The notes below the pieces were generated by a model that did no database searches, was not told the DNA's origin, and was given only the letters and a program-made list of their open reading frames with translations. The translations under genes were made by a program, and so were the position numbers. A stretch of 42,465 nucleotides of DNA. Source: Nautiliaceae bacterium. Its GTDB lineage: Bacteria > Campylobacterota > Campylobacteria > Campylobacterales > Nautiliaceae. The stretch lies in NCBI GenBank assembly GCA_027011225.1, contig JALVAK010000007.1, positions 1 to 42,465 of the forward strand, given 5' to 3'. Shown here in pieces: positions 1-8,505 of the stretch (positions within the stretch are counted from its first letter, which is position 1; every line of letters starts with the position of its first letter).

Positions 1-200
1 ATCCAATTTTGATTTTTTGGCAGTATTTTTAAAATATTTTCTTCATATTTTTTTGAAAAATTATAAGTTTCTTTAACAATTTCTTTTAATATTATATTGT
101 TTATATCTTTAATTGCTTTATTCAAATTAATAAACAAAAAAGCACTCAATAAAAAAATAATTATTGCAAATACTAAAAAAATTATATAAAAACGTTTCAT
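1..200 (-). CDS. Membrane-anchored protein, N-terminal part only (runs off the window)
   Basis: Only the first 66 or so residues are present. They begin MKRFYIIFLV and form one strong membrane segment (about residues 4-25), followed by a charged, probably periplasmic helix rich in Asn, Lys and Glu. The ATG at 198-200 overlaps the stop of the upstream gene as ATGA, so translation is likely coupled. A single N-terminal anchor followed by a soluble helical stretch is typical of inner-membrane sensors such as histidine kinases or GGDEF proteins, but no catalytic part is visible. It is the third member of an outer-membrane barrel, periplasmic protein, inner-membrane protein series, which suggests a sensory output role. 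That role is inference. Confidence 0.6.
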   Translation of the reverse strand, partial: MKRFYIIFLVFAIIIFLLSAFLFINLNKAIKDINNIILKEIVKETYNFSKKYEENILKILPKNQNW

Positions 201-583
201 TCAACGTGACCTTTGATTTCATTAGGAATTTTTTTAAAATATTTTTTTAATATTTCTTTTTTTAATTTTAACTGAGGTCTACCTTTTCTATAATAAAAAA
301 CTCCAAAAGCATGATTGTTTTTTTTATAAAACCTATAACTTAGCGCAAAAACCGGTTTATCTAAACAACTAATATTTCCAAATACTATATCAGATTTATT
401 ACAATCAATAACTAGTTTAAATTTAGGATTTTTAAAATAAATATAGTATTTTGGAAGAGTATAAATTTTTATGATTTTTTTATCAGTAATTTTAGGAAAT
501 AAAAATAATAATAACTCGCTTAACCCTTCAATTTTAGCAAAACTAAAATTAATAAAAATAATTAAAAATATAATTTTTTTCAA
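197..583 (-). CDS. Small exported (periplasmic) protein of unknown function
   Basis: This 128-residue protein has a clear signal peptide (hydrophobic residues 3-14, likely cut after FSFA). The mature part is basic, with two cysteines at 61 and 73 that could form a disulfide. Its C-terminal half reads like a small compact domain ending in a Lys-rich helix. The start is a TTG at 581-583 that overlaps the upstream stop (TTGA), with GGAG eight bases before it, so it is probably translationally coupled to the outer-membrane barrel gene. I do not recognise the family firmly. It recalls small periplasmic proteins that sit between receptor-like genes and membrane sensors in Campylobacterota, and YfiR-type adaptors by position only. 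An envelope signalling adaptor is a guess from context. Confidence 0.7.
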   Translation of the reverse strand: MKKIIFLIIFINFSFAKIEGLSELLLFLFPKITDKKIIKIYTLPKYYIYFKNPKFKLVIDCNKSDIVFGNISCLDKPVFALSYRFYKKNNHAFGVFYYRKGRPQLKLKKEILKKYFKKIPNEIKGHVE

Positions 584-2409
584 AATGAATACTCCATTCC
601 TAAATCTATTCTTCTCTCAATCAAAGGCACACTTATTGGATTATTAAAACGATTTGTTAAAGGATTAAATGAAAAGAAATTATATTTTTTGGCTTTATTT
701 AAAATATTCTCTCCCTTAATAAAAAAACTCAAATTATCATTTTTTATATATCTTAAACCTAATGATAAATCATAATAAAACTTGCTATTTTCTTCTTTAT
801 CGATTACCAACTCTTCAAAAGCATTAATTTTTTTTATTTGATTATAATTATAAATAACAAAGCTATGAATCCTATAAATATTAACATTTGGTATATCTTT
901 TATATAATGGAAAAAATAGCTAAAATTAAACTTACTAAATGGCTTATATCTATTTTCATATCTAAATGATAAATATTTCTCATTCATATGAGTATCAAGA
1001 TTAACTAAAATTCCTTTGTTGTTTGGAAAAAAATAATGTTTTGAGCGAAAATATCCAAAAGCAAATTCAAACGTATTTTTAAAATTTTCATATTTAATAT
1101 CTTCAAAAATATTATTAATAACAGCTGGCAAAAGATTTAACTTATTTATATAAAACGAATTTATTAAATAAGAATCTAGCGTATATTCTATATGAGAAAA
1201 AGCAGTTTTAAATACAAAATTTTTTTTCAAAAAAGTATGAGATATTCTATATTGTTTAGTTTTTTGGTCCTTTATTTTCCAATCGTTATCGAAATAAGAA
1301 AAAGAGTACCCAAAATTAACTAATGAATTTACACTCAAAAACTTGCTATACTGCATAAAAATTGTATAAACATCTTGTCTATGCCTATAAACAGGCAATT
1401 TAATATCATCAAAATAAATCTTTGACCAATTAAAATTTTTAAATCTATTTTTACTGCCTAATAGTAAAATATTTCCATTAAATTCTTTTTTATACTTTAG
1501 ATTTATATCTACAACCTTATCAAAAGATTTTATATTTACTTTTTTAATAGGTTGATTTTCATAAACAAAAAGTACAGGAGTTTCATAATAATACGTATGA
1601 TTTTTATTAAAATTAGCTCCTAAATAGAAGTTAAAATCCTTAATTTTTCTTTCATATCCAAAATGAAAAACTTTATTTTTTAAAAAGCTATCATCAACTT
1701 TTCCATCTAAACTAAATCCTAAAAACCCATCACTTTTTGATAATAAAATATAAGCTAAAATATTAGAGTGGTTATTATAAATTTTTAACAAAAATTGTTT
1801 TCTATATTGCGAATTGTGATAATCTGATTTTTCATTATCATTTGATAAATACGTATAATAAGAATACTTACCTATTTTTGCTTTTTCAAAAAATAAATAT
1901 GTATCTTTATTACCTTTGCTTAAATATAAGTTATTCCCTTCATCCCTAAATGCATCTTTTGAATATAGTTTAATTACAATTAAACTTGGCTCAGTTGAAA
2001 CTTCTAAAGATGGTGCTTGAGTATAAATTTCTATATGGTCAACCCATTTAATATCAATATCTCCTAAAATTGCAAGCCCACTATTATAAAGAGCACTTAC
2101 CACTTCTTGATTATCTATAAAAATTTTTATAGGAGAGCTTAAAAAAGGAATAGCAGTATTTGGATTAAAAGGGTCAATAACTCCAAATCTATTAAATTTA
2201 TATGTAATAGGCAAAATTTTTAATACATCTCTTAAATGAGTAATTTCTAAAGAGTTTATATCTTCTCTTGTTAGAAGATATAATATACCGCTATTTTCTT
2301 TTTTTGTTTTATTAGACAAATCATTTTTTATAGCAATTTTATATAAAATATTATCAACATTTGCAAACAGATATACAAAAATTAATAACCCTAAAATAAT
2401 TCTTAACAT
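580..2409 (-). CDS. TonB-dependent-receptor-like outer-membrane protein (plug plus barrel)
   Basis: This 609-residue protein starts with a signal peptide (residues 1-16). A plug-like region at about 45-155 follows, with the typical phrases REDINSLEITHLRDVLKILP, FIDNQEV and VDHIEIY. The rest is a long Tyr/Phe/Asn-rich stretch of alternating strands ending in a terminal Phe (GMEYSF), the usual outer-membrane insertion signal. It is shorter than most TonB-dependent receptors, and I see no obvious TonB box after the signal peptide, so it may be a sensor or channel rather than an energised transporter. The start ATG overlaps the end of the upstream REC-GGDEF-EAL gene, and its ribosome site (AAGGAAAG) lies inside that gene, so the two are co-expressed. 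The substrate is unknown. Confidence 0.8.
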   Translation of the reverse strand: MLRIILGLLIFVYLFANVDNILYKIAIKNDLSNKTKKENSGILYLLTREDINSLEITHLRDVLKILPITYKFNRFGVIDPFNPNTAIPFLSSPIKIFIDNQEVVSALYNSGLAILGDIDIKWVDHIEIYTQAPSLEVSTEPSLIVIKLYSKDAFRDEGNNLYLSKGNKDTYLFFEKAKIGKYSYYTYLSNDNEKSDYHNSQYRKQFLLKIYNNHSNILAYILLSKSDGFLGFSLDGKVDDSFLKNKVFHFGYERKIKDFNFYLGANFNKNHTYYYETPVLFVYENQPIKKVNIKSFDKVVDINLKYKKEFNGNILLLGSKNRFKNFNWSKIYFDDIKLPVYRHRQDVYTIFMQYSKFLSVNSLVNFGYSFSYFDNDWKIKDQKTKQYRISHTFLKKNFVFKTAFSHIEYTLDSYLINSFYINKLNLLPAVINNIFEDIKYENFKNTFEFAFGYFRSKHYFFPNNKGILVNLDTHMNEKYLSFRYENRYKPFSKFNFSYFFHYIKDIPNVNIYRIHSFVIYNYNQIKKINAFEELVIDKEENSKFYYDLSLGLRYIKNDNLSFFIKGENILNKAKKYNFFSFNPLTNRFNNPISVPLIERRIDLGMEYSF

Positions 2410-4010
2410 AATCTTTCCTTAGGCTTACTAAATAAGTATCCTTGAGAATAATCAATACCTAAATTCTCTATTATATTTTGAATTTTTTCATTTTCTACAT
2501 ATTCTGCTATTACTTTTGCATTAATACTTTTTGCAAATTCACTTATTGCTTTAGTAATTGCATAAGAATTATTATCATTTGCTATATTTTTAATAAATTT
2601 TCCATCAATTTTTATATAATCCGCCTTAAAAAACATAAAACGCTCAAAATTAGAATGCATTGTTCCAAAATCATCAATTGCTATTTTAAATCCTAATTTT
2701 TCTAAAACTCTTAATTTATCTAAAATTGCACTATTTTCAATCTGACCTATACCTTCTAAAACTTCTAAGATAATTCTATCTTTTTTAATATTATAATACT
2801 TTGTTTTTTCTAATAAATAATCAATAAGCTCATCACTTCTTAAATCCGCATCTGTCAAATTTATAGAAAATTCATAATCATTATTACTAAACACTCTAAA
2901 AGATTTATCAATAATTTGCTTAGTAATATCAGTAATAAAACCACCTTTTTGTGCAATATCTATAAAATTATTAGGAGAGATTATTTCATTATCACTTTTT
3001 ATTCTAGCTAGCACTTCATATTTTGTAATCTTTTTTAATTTATTATCATAAATACCTTGAAAAAAAGGAATGATTTGCTCATTTTTTATAGCTTCTTTTA
3101 AAAGAGGTAAATATTTATTTACTTTTAATTGAAACTTCTCAATATCCAAATCTCTAGAATATATTACACATTTTTTACCTTTTCTTTTAGCTTCTTTTAA
3201 AGCTAAAGAAGCTTTTTTTAATAAATTATCTCCTTTTGCTATTCCTATAGTAAAATCAATTGGCATAAAATGGCTATCATCTATCTTAAAATGAGGTATT
3301 AAAATAGAATTTATATCAATATCTTTTAATATAGCAAACTCATCATTTCCTAAATAGTATACATCTTCAAATTGTTTTAGATAAGAAGCTACATATTTTA
3401 ATAATTCATCTCCCTTTTCATATCCATATACAATATTCACACTATCAAAATTATTAATATTTAAAATTGTAATACTTTTTTTATTTTTTATATCTTTTAA
3501 AAGGGCTGTTCTATTTTTTAATAAAGTCAGCTCATCATAATATGTTTTAAATTCAATTTCTTTAATTTTTTTCTTAAGCTCTTTTTGTAAAACTTCATTA
3601 AAATTTTTTATAAGTTTTTCATTTTGAATAACTGATGCTACTCTTTTTAAAATTAAAATTAACTTTTCTAGTTTTATAGGCTTTACTAAAAAACCATCTG
3701 CCCCATTTTCAATAGCCTCAAATAAATACTTACTATCACTATATGCTGTAACTAAAATTACTTTTTGATTTTTATTTTTATTTTTAATAATCTTTAAAAG
3801 CTCAATGCCATCCATCTCTGGCATCAAAATATCACTAAATATGATATCGTAACTGTTTTGTTTCATTTTCTCTAATGCTTCTTTAGTATTTGTAGCTATA
3901 TCTACTTCTTTAAAAAAAAGCAAAAAAAGCTCTTTCATTTTTTCTATTACTTCATTATCATCATCTACTAATAATACATTAAGAGATTTTGTAAGGTTGT
4001 TTATCTGCAT
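2403..4010 (-). CDS. Response regulator with GGDEF and EAL domains (probable c-di-GMP phosphodiesterase)
   Basis: The 535 residues form three domains. The receiver (about 10-125) has the acidic pocket DDD at 16-18, phospho-acceptor Asp60 (FSDILMPEMDG), Thr88 and Lys110 (KP). The GGDEF domain (about 155-285) has its signature altered to GNDEF at 221-225. The EAL domain (about 300-530) has EVL instead of EAL at 332-334. It keeps the other expected active-site residues: the Asn in INLT, Glu in LEVLE, Asp-Asp in IDDFG, Lys in IKIDG, Glu in AEYVE and Gln in SQGY. EAL enzymes hydrolyse c-di-GMP to pGpG, and the altered GGDEF is more likely a GTP-binding regulatory unit than a cyclase. It lies 12 bases after the receiver-PP2C gene and overlaps the outer-membrane barrel gene, so one signal may feed both response regulators. 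Confidence 0.93.
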   Translation of the reverse strand: MQINNLTKSLNVLLVDDDNEVIEKMKELFLLFFKEVDIATNTKEALEKMKQNSYDIIFSDILMPEMDGIELLKIIKNKNKNQKVILVTAYSDSKYLFEAIENGADGFLVKPIKLEKLILILKRVASVIQNEKLIKNFNEVLQKELKKKIKEIEFKTYYDELTLLKNRTALLKDIKNKKSITILNINNFDSVNIVYGYEKGDELLKYVASYLKQFEDVYYLGNDEFAILKDIDINSILIPHFKIDDSHFMPIDFTIGIAKGDNLLKKASLALKEAKRKGKKCVIYSRDLDIEKFQLKVNKYLPLLKEAIKNEQIIPFFQGIYDNKLKKITKYEVLARIKSDNEIISPNNFIDIAQKGGFITDITKQIIDKSFRVFSNNDYEFSINLTDADLRSDELIDYLLEKTKYYNIKKDRIILEVLEGIGQIENSAILDKLRVLEKLGFKIAIDDFGTMHSNFERFMFFKADYIKIDGKFIKNIANDNNSYAITKAISEFAKSINAKVIAEYVENEKIQNIIENLGIDYSQGYLFSKPKERLC

Positions 4011-4022
4011 AAAAATCCTTAT

Positions 4023-5132
4023 TTAACACAAAGTCTTATCGGTTATTCTCCTTAAAAAAAAGTAAGTAGCATCATCATCTTGAGCAATAATTTTTTCTTT
4101 TCTTTTTTTCTCAAATTCATCTAAAGAATCAGACTCTAAAAAATCTTTTTCTATATATGATAAGTATATTTTATTGTCCTTTGTAATGCTCTCTGTAATA
4201 CCATCGGTACAAATTAACATTTTTTTAACATTTTTTAAACAAAACTCTGAAAATTTTATATTTCTTGTAGAAGATGATAAAGGAGGATTGTTAGATTTTA
4301 TCTTCTCTACTTTGTTATCAATTTGGAGAAAAATAGAAGGCATACTAAAAGAAGCAAATCTTAATATTTCATTTTCTATTTTATAAATTCCAAAACACAA
4401 AATTTCATAATCTAAAAGATTGTTTTTCATAAATAAAGAGAATTCTTCTACTATGTTTTCAAAATATTCACCCCTATCTACCAAATAATTAAAAAATGCA
4501 GTTGCCATCATTGCAGTAATAGAAGCAGAAACTCCCTTGCCCATAGCATCTACTAAAAATATACAATTTCTTCTTATAGAAAAGCTATCTCCACTTGTAA
4601 TATCTAAAGGATTATAAAACTCTTCTATAAAAAAAGAATCTATTATATCCTTTTCAATTCTTATAATTTTTTTCTCTTTTTCTAGCGCTAATTTCTCTTG
4701 ATAATTTTTATACTTAATCTTATCTCTTAAAGACTTAAATAAAATTCTGTTAATAAGAGCATACTTAGAAGCTTTCTCAAAAGCATTTAATAATTTATCT
4801 TTTGTTACAGGTTTTTTTACAAATGCAGTTATATTTAAATTAATTGCTTTTGCAAGCATCTCTTTATTATCAAATGCTGAGACTAAAATAATTGGAATAT
4901 CTCTATCAAGCTTTCTAATCTCTTCTACCATCTCAAGACCACTCATATTAGGCATAATCTCATCTGTTAAAATAATATCAGGAGAGTGTTTTTTAAACGC
5001 TTCTAACCCCTCTTTCCCATCAGTAGCGACATAAACTTCTTTAAAAATTAAAGATAACAGCTCTTTATAAACTTCTATTACTTCTTTACTATCTTCTACA
5101 CATAAAATACTAAACCTTTTAAAATCCATCAT
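4023..5132 (-). CDS. Response regulator with PP2C/SpoIIE-type phosphatase output (RsbU-like)
   Basis: The receiver domain (1-125) has acidic residues near 13, phospho-acceptor Asp57 (LTDEIMP), Ser85 and Lys107 before Pro. A linker helix (about 125-160) leads to a PP2C-type phosphatase (about 165-365). Metal-binding aspartates are visible in SGDSF (Asp182), VDAMGKG (Asp195), CTDGITE (Asp310) and QDDDATY (352-354). This family dephosphorylates the serine of STAS anti-sigma antagonists, the counter-reaction to an RsbW-type kinase, and both such proteins are encoded just upstream. The start is ATGATG behind AGGAAAAG, and it overlaps the kinase gene by 14 bases. A receiver-PP2C protein acting on a STAS partner resembles HsbR/HsbA of Pseudomonas and CrsR of Shewanella, except that here the kinase is a separate protein. 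Confidence 0.93.
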   Translation of the reverse strand: MMDFKRFSILCVEDSKEVIEVYKELLSLIFKEVYVATDGKEGLEAFKKHSPDIILTDEIMPNMSGLEMVEEIRKLDRDIPIILVSAFDNKEMLAKAINLNITAFVKKPVTKDKLLNAFEKASKYALINRILFKSLRDKIKYKNYQEKLALEKEKKIIRIEKDIIDSFFIEEFYNPLDITSGDSFSIRRNCIFLVDAMGKGVSASITAMMATAFFNYLVDRGEYFENIVEEFSLFMKNNLLDYEILCFGIYKIENEILRFASFSMPSIFLQIDNKVEKIKSNNPPLSSSTRNIKFSEFCLKNVKKMLICTDGITESITKDNKIYLSYIEKDFLESDSLDEFEKKRKEKIIAQDDDATYFFLRRITDKTLC

Positions 5133-5820
5133 CTTTTCCTATGAATAAGACACTATTACCTTTTTTATTATAAAAAATATAAGCAAACTTCTCACACATC
5201 TTAATACCCATACCATTAAAAACCCCTCTTTTTTGATTAAGCCTAAATCCCTCTCCCTCATCAGTTATTTTTACAAAAACATACTTATCTTTTTTTTCTA
5301 CACATACTTCAATTTTTTTGTTTACCTCTTTTTTCAAAAAGTCAAAATATTTATCTTTTTTTATAAGCTCTTCTTTTTCTTTAAAACTAAGAGCCAAATT
5401 ACCATGCTCATAAGCATTAAAAAAAAGCTCATTAAACACCAACATTAAATTTGATTTTTTTACGAAATTTGAAAAAAAGTTCTCAGCCTCTTTAAAAGAA
5501 GAATACCTAGTAGGAAATAGCTTACATTCAAAATCAACATCCAAAACCTGCAAAACAATAAATTTATCATCAGAATATAAAATTTCATTTACAAATTTTT
5601 CTATATTTATATTCTCTTCCGTAATAAGAATTTTTTCAAATTCATCTAGACTATATTTTCCGTTTATAACTTTGCTTACTTTTTTATTTTTTAATACATA
5701 TGCACTAACAAATAAATATATGCTGTTATTATCTATTTTAAAATAGCTATTTTCATAAAAGTTATTTATCTCATAACCTTTATTTAAAATAACTACATTA
5801 TCTATAAACCGCCCAATCAA
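5119..5820 (-). CDS. RsbW-like serine kinase / histidine-kinase-type ATPase domain protein
   Basis: This is a 233-residue protein. The C-terminal part (about 120-230) is a GHKL ATPase: the N box FNELFFNAYEHGN has Glu131 and Asn135, the G1 box is ITDEGEGF (187-191 region), and the G2-like turn is FNGMGIKM (201-207). There is no phosphorylatable His region, so it fits the RsbW/SpoIIAB anti-sigma kinase class. The first 110 residues are an extra domain I do not recognise. The start is TTG at 5818-5820 with AAGG about ten bases upstream; no other start is available before residue 200. It is flanked by a chemoreceptor and the PP2C regulator, with a STAS protein two genes up, so a complete partner-switch set is present. 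No sigma factor is visible here. Confidence 0.87.
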   Translation of the reverse strand: MIGRFIDNVVILNKGYEINNFYENSYFKIDNNSIYLFVSAYVLKNKKVSKVINGKYSLDEFEKILITEENINIEKFVNEILYSDDKFIVLQVLDVDFECKLFPTRYSSFKEAENFFSNFVKKSNLMLVFNELFFNAYEHGNLALSFKEKEELIKKDKYFDFLKKEVNKKIEVCVEKKDKYVFVKITDEGEGFRLNQKRGVFNGMGIKMCEKFAYIFYNKKGNSVLFIGKDDGF

Positions 5821-5831
5821 AATTAAAAACC

Positions 5832-7808
5832 TTAAATTTTAAATTTAGATATCTCTCTCTCAAGTGCTTGCGCATCTTTTTCTAAAGTTTTAGCAGAATT
5901 TTCAAGCTTTTTCCTATAAACAAAATTTTCTTTTGTAATATTTACTAAATCTGTCATTTTTTGAATTAACTCTTTAGTCTTAGTTGCTATATAAGTTCCT
6001 TTATGCATAGCATCTTTTGATTTTTCCACTGTACTTAATAAATTCTCTCTTGTGGAATTTGAAGCATTAATTAAATCTTTTGCATAATCAGAAATTTCAT
6101 TCATATCTTTTGTAGTATCATCAACTTTACTTGCTATATCTACAATATTTTGATTAATTAAATTTAAATTTACTTCAATCTCATTTAAACTTTTTTGAGT
6201 CCTTTCAGCCAATTTTCTAACTTCATCTGCTACAACTGCAAACCCTCTTCCATGCTCCCCTGCTCTAGCCGCCTCTATTGCCGCATTAAGTGCAAGCAAG
6301 CTTGTTTGGTCTGCAATTTCTGAAATAATAGATAAAATATCTTTAATATTTTCTGCTTGGTCTTTAAGAGCAGTAACTTTTTCATTAAGCTCATGTTGTT
6401 TTTCATTTCTAAACTCTATTTTTTTAACAACATCTTCTAATTTATCAGCAAATTTTTCTAAAAATTCAAAAGTTTTTTGCAAATCTTCTGTTACAGAAAT
6501 AGATGCTTCTTCTAAATCATCAAGCTTAGTTGCGACTTCATCAACTAATTCTTTCATTTTTTCTGTAGATTCATCAACTTTCTCACCATTTTCTAACAAT
6601 TCTTTTGAAATTTGATTTATTTTTTTACTCTCTTGCAAAGTAGATATGGATACATTTTTTACACTTTCTAAAGAATTTCTAAAATTATCTATCATAATTT
6701 TTAAAGCGCTAAGTATTTCGCCTATTTCATCTTTTGAAGTATTATTAATATCGCAAGTCAAATCCAAATTATCAACTACACATCTTATTTTATCTACTCC
6801 ATAAGAGACTTTTTTACTAATATCTTTAATAATCCAAACTATTACTAAAATTGAAAAAATAGAAAATAATAATACAAATGAAATTAAAGTACCATATTTA
6901 ATATAAAAATCTTTTTTTAATGTCTCAATTGTTTTTATATTCTCTTTTGAGATAAAATCATCAACTTTTTTCAATAAATTAATCTTAGCAGTAATAGTTT
7001 TAAACCAATACTCAGCATCAACTCCAAAATGCCCTACTTTATGTAATTTTCTAGCAATATTCTCCATTCTTGTTACTTCTTTAACTACAGGAGATGACAT
7101 AACTTTTTCATAGTATTTTATATATTTAAATGGAGCTATAGCTTTAAAAGCATCAATATAAGCATTCTGCTCAGCTAATAAGGTTATAAATTTTGTATAC
7201 ATTCCAGGCAAAAATTTATCTGCTCCAAATGTAGCACTAAGCACTGCTCTTTCAATTCCGCTTCTCTCTTTTGCTTTTAAGAAATTTGTATACCCATCAA
7301 GAGATTTAATAAGCTTTGGAGTTTGAGAGTATCTAGCAGTTAAAGCTACAATATCTAAAATTACTTTATTCATAGAAGTATAAAATTTAAGCTCTTCACT
7401 AACTGGAATTTTTAAATTATCTACTTGTTTTCTAATTTCAGGAAGTTTTGCAATATAATTTTGTAAAATATTTAATTTTTCTTTTAAAAGAGGCGGATAT
7501 TCTTTAGCATTAAAATGTTTTAAAAACTCTTGCAATTCTTTTAATCTTTTATCAGTTAAAATCCTTTGTTTTCTTAAAATTTCTCTAAATTTTTTACCTT
7601 TGCTTCCTAAAAATCCAGCACTAGCTCCTCTTTCTTTTTGAGTTTCGTGAATAAACTTACTTAATTTATCTGATAAAAAGACTAAATTTTCTGTTTTATT
7701 TAATGCATTTACATTTTTATACATATCATAAAATAAATAAGACAAAATAATTAAAGATAACGACAAAACAAGTACAATAATAATATTTAATTTACCCTTA
7801 ATAGACAT
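5832..7808 (-). CDS. Methyl-accepting chemotaxis protein with nitrate/nitrite (NIT) sensor domain
   Basis: The 658-residue receptor has membrane segments at about 8-28 and 307-328. Between them lies a helical periplasmic region carrying NIT-domain hallmarks ([11 protein letters not shown] at 57-67, [15 protein letters not shown] near 180-194). A HAMP-like linker follows (about 330-382), then a signalling domain. Its hairpin tip reads [21 protein letters not shown] near 500-520, followed by [17 protein letters not shown]. The NIT domain was first defined in the nitrate-responsive regulator NasR; the ligand here is inferred, not shown. The start ATG overlaps the STAS stop (TAATG) with AGGAAG before it. 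No CheA or CheW gene is nearby, so it could serve the cell's main chemosensory array or the partner switch encoded around it. Confidence 0.93.
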   Translation of the reverse strand: MSIKGKLNIIIVLVLSLSLIILSYLFYDMYKNVNALNKTENLVFLSDKLSKFIHETQKERGASAGFLGSKGKKFREILRKQRILTDKRLKELQEFLKHFNAKEYPPLLKEKLNILQNYIAKLPEIRKQVDNLKIPVSEELKFYTSMNKVILDIVALTARYSQTPKLIKSLDGYTNFLKAKERSGIERAVLSATFGADKFLPGMYTKFITLLAEQNAYIDAFKAIAPFKYIKYYEKVMSSPVVKEVTRMENIARKLHKVGHFGVDAEYWFKTITAKINLLKKVDDFISKENIKTIETLKKDFYIKYGTLISFVLLFSIFSILVIVWIIKDISKKVSYGVDKIRCVVDNLDLTCDINNTSKDEIGEILSALKIMIDNFRNSLESVKNVSISTLQESKKINQISKELLENGEKVDESTEKMKELVDEVATKLDDLEEASISVTEDLQKTFEFLEKFADKLEDVVKKIEFRNEKQHELNEKVTALKDQAENIKDILSIISEIADQTSLLALNAAIEAARAGEHGRGFAVVADEVRKLAERTQKSLNEIEVNLNLINQNIVDIASKVDDTTKDMNEISDYAKDLINASNSTRENLLSTVEKSKDAMHKGTYIATKTKELIQKMTDLVNITKENFVYRKKLENSAKTLEKDAQALEREISKFKI

Positions 7809-8089
7809 TATAACTTCCTTATATTAAACAATGAAACTAAGCCAAGCTCATCAAATAAATCGTACAAATCCTCTTTTACTTTAATAGTTATATTAATTCC
7901 TTCATCTACTAATTTATTTAAATACCCAATTACAGAAGAAGTTATAGAAATTGAATCTATAAGATTTATAATGATGTTATCGTACATTTTTTTTATGCTA
8001 TCTAATTCCGCTTTTATAATTTCAAAATCTTCTAATGATTTTATATTCCCATAAACATATAAAATATTTCCCTCTCTTTTAATTTCCAT
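7808..8089 (-). CDS. STAS-domain protein (RsbV/SpoIIAA-like anti-sigma factor antagonist)
   Basis: This is a single 93-residue STAS domain. Beta strands at about 9-14 and 39-43 are followed by the phosphorylation loop [15 protein letters not shown] and then a strand ITIKV near 67-71. Alignment by eye with the DSSG motif of SpoIIAA puts the phospho-acceptor at Ser51 or Ser52, but the Asp and Gly of the classical motif are replaced by Thr50 and Val53. Such proteins bind an RsbW-type kinase when unphosphorylated and are reset by a PP2C phosphatase; both are encoded in the same run. The gene starts nine bases after yqeY and overlaps the chemoreceptor, which suggests co-expression with the upstream housekeeping genes. 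Confidence 0.85.
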   Translation of the reverse strand: MEIKREGNILYVYGNIKSLEDFEIIKAELDSIKKMYDNIIINLIDSISITSSVIGYLNKLVDEGINITIKVKEDLYDLFDELGLVSLFNIRKL

Positions 8090-8098
8090 AACGAACCT

Positions 8099-8491
8099 TT
8101 ATATCGATTTAATAATCTTATTAGCAACTCCTAAATCTATATCTCCTCTTTGTTTAAGTCTTTTCATAATCTCACCAATATTTTTAGAGCCTATTTCATC
8201 AATAATCTCTTCAATTACTTTTTTTGTCTCTTCTTCATTTAGCATTTTTGGCAAAAACTCTTCATAAATTTCAAGCTCTTTTTTAGCTTCCTCAATCCCA
8301 GCATCAATTGATTCTTTTGCCATTTTTGCAAGTTTTTTAGCAGCCTCAGTTATATGTTTTTGACTAACTTCTTCATTTTTTTCTTTTGCAATTTTTTGAG
8401 CGCTATCAACTAGCATCATTAATGCATTTGCCTTTGTTTTATCTTCTCTTTTTGCTTTCATCATCATTTTTTTAAGCTCTATTATTGTCAT
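8099..8491 (-). CDS. yqeY: GatB/YqeY domain protein
   Basis: This is a 130-residue, helical, highly charged protein matching the YqeY family, which shares the tRNA-binding tail domain of GatB. The C-terminal pattern KRLKQRGDIDLGVANKII is typical of the family. I chose the ATG at 8491 because AAAGGAGA lies just before it. A longer reading from 8521 would begin inside the end of mnmE and adds ten residues with no family support. The exact function in bacteria is unclear; a role in tRNA-linked metabolism is usually proposed. It follows mnmE by 14 bases and precedes the STAS gene by nine. Confidence 0.88.
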   Translation of the reverse strand: MTIIELKKMMMKAKREDKTKANALMMLVDSAQKIAKEKNEEVSQKHITEAAKKLAKMAKESIDAGIEEAKKELEIYEEFLPKMLNEEETKKVIEEIIDEIGSKNIGEIMKRLKQRGDIDLGVANKIIKSI

Positions 8492-8505
8492 TTTCTCTCC
8501 TTTGC

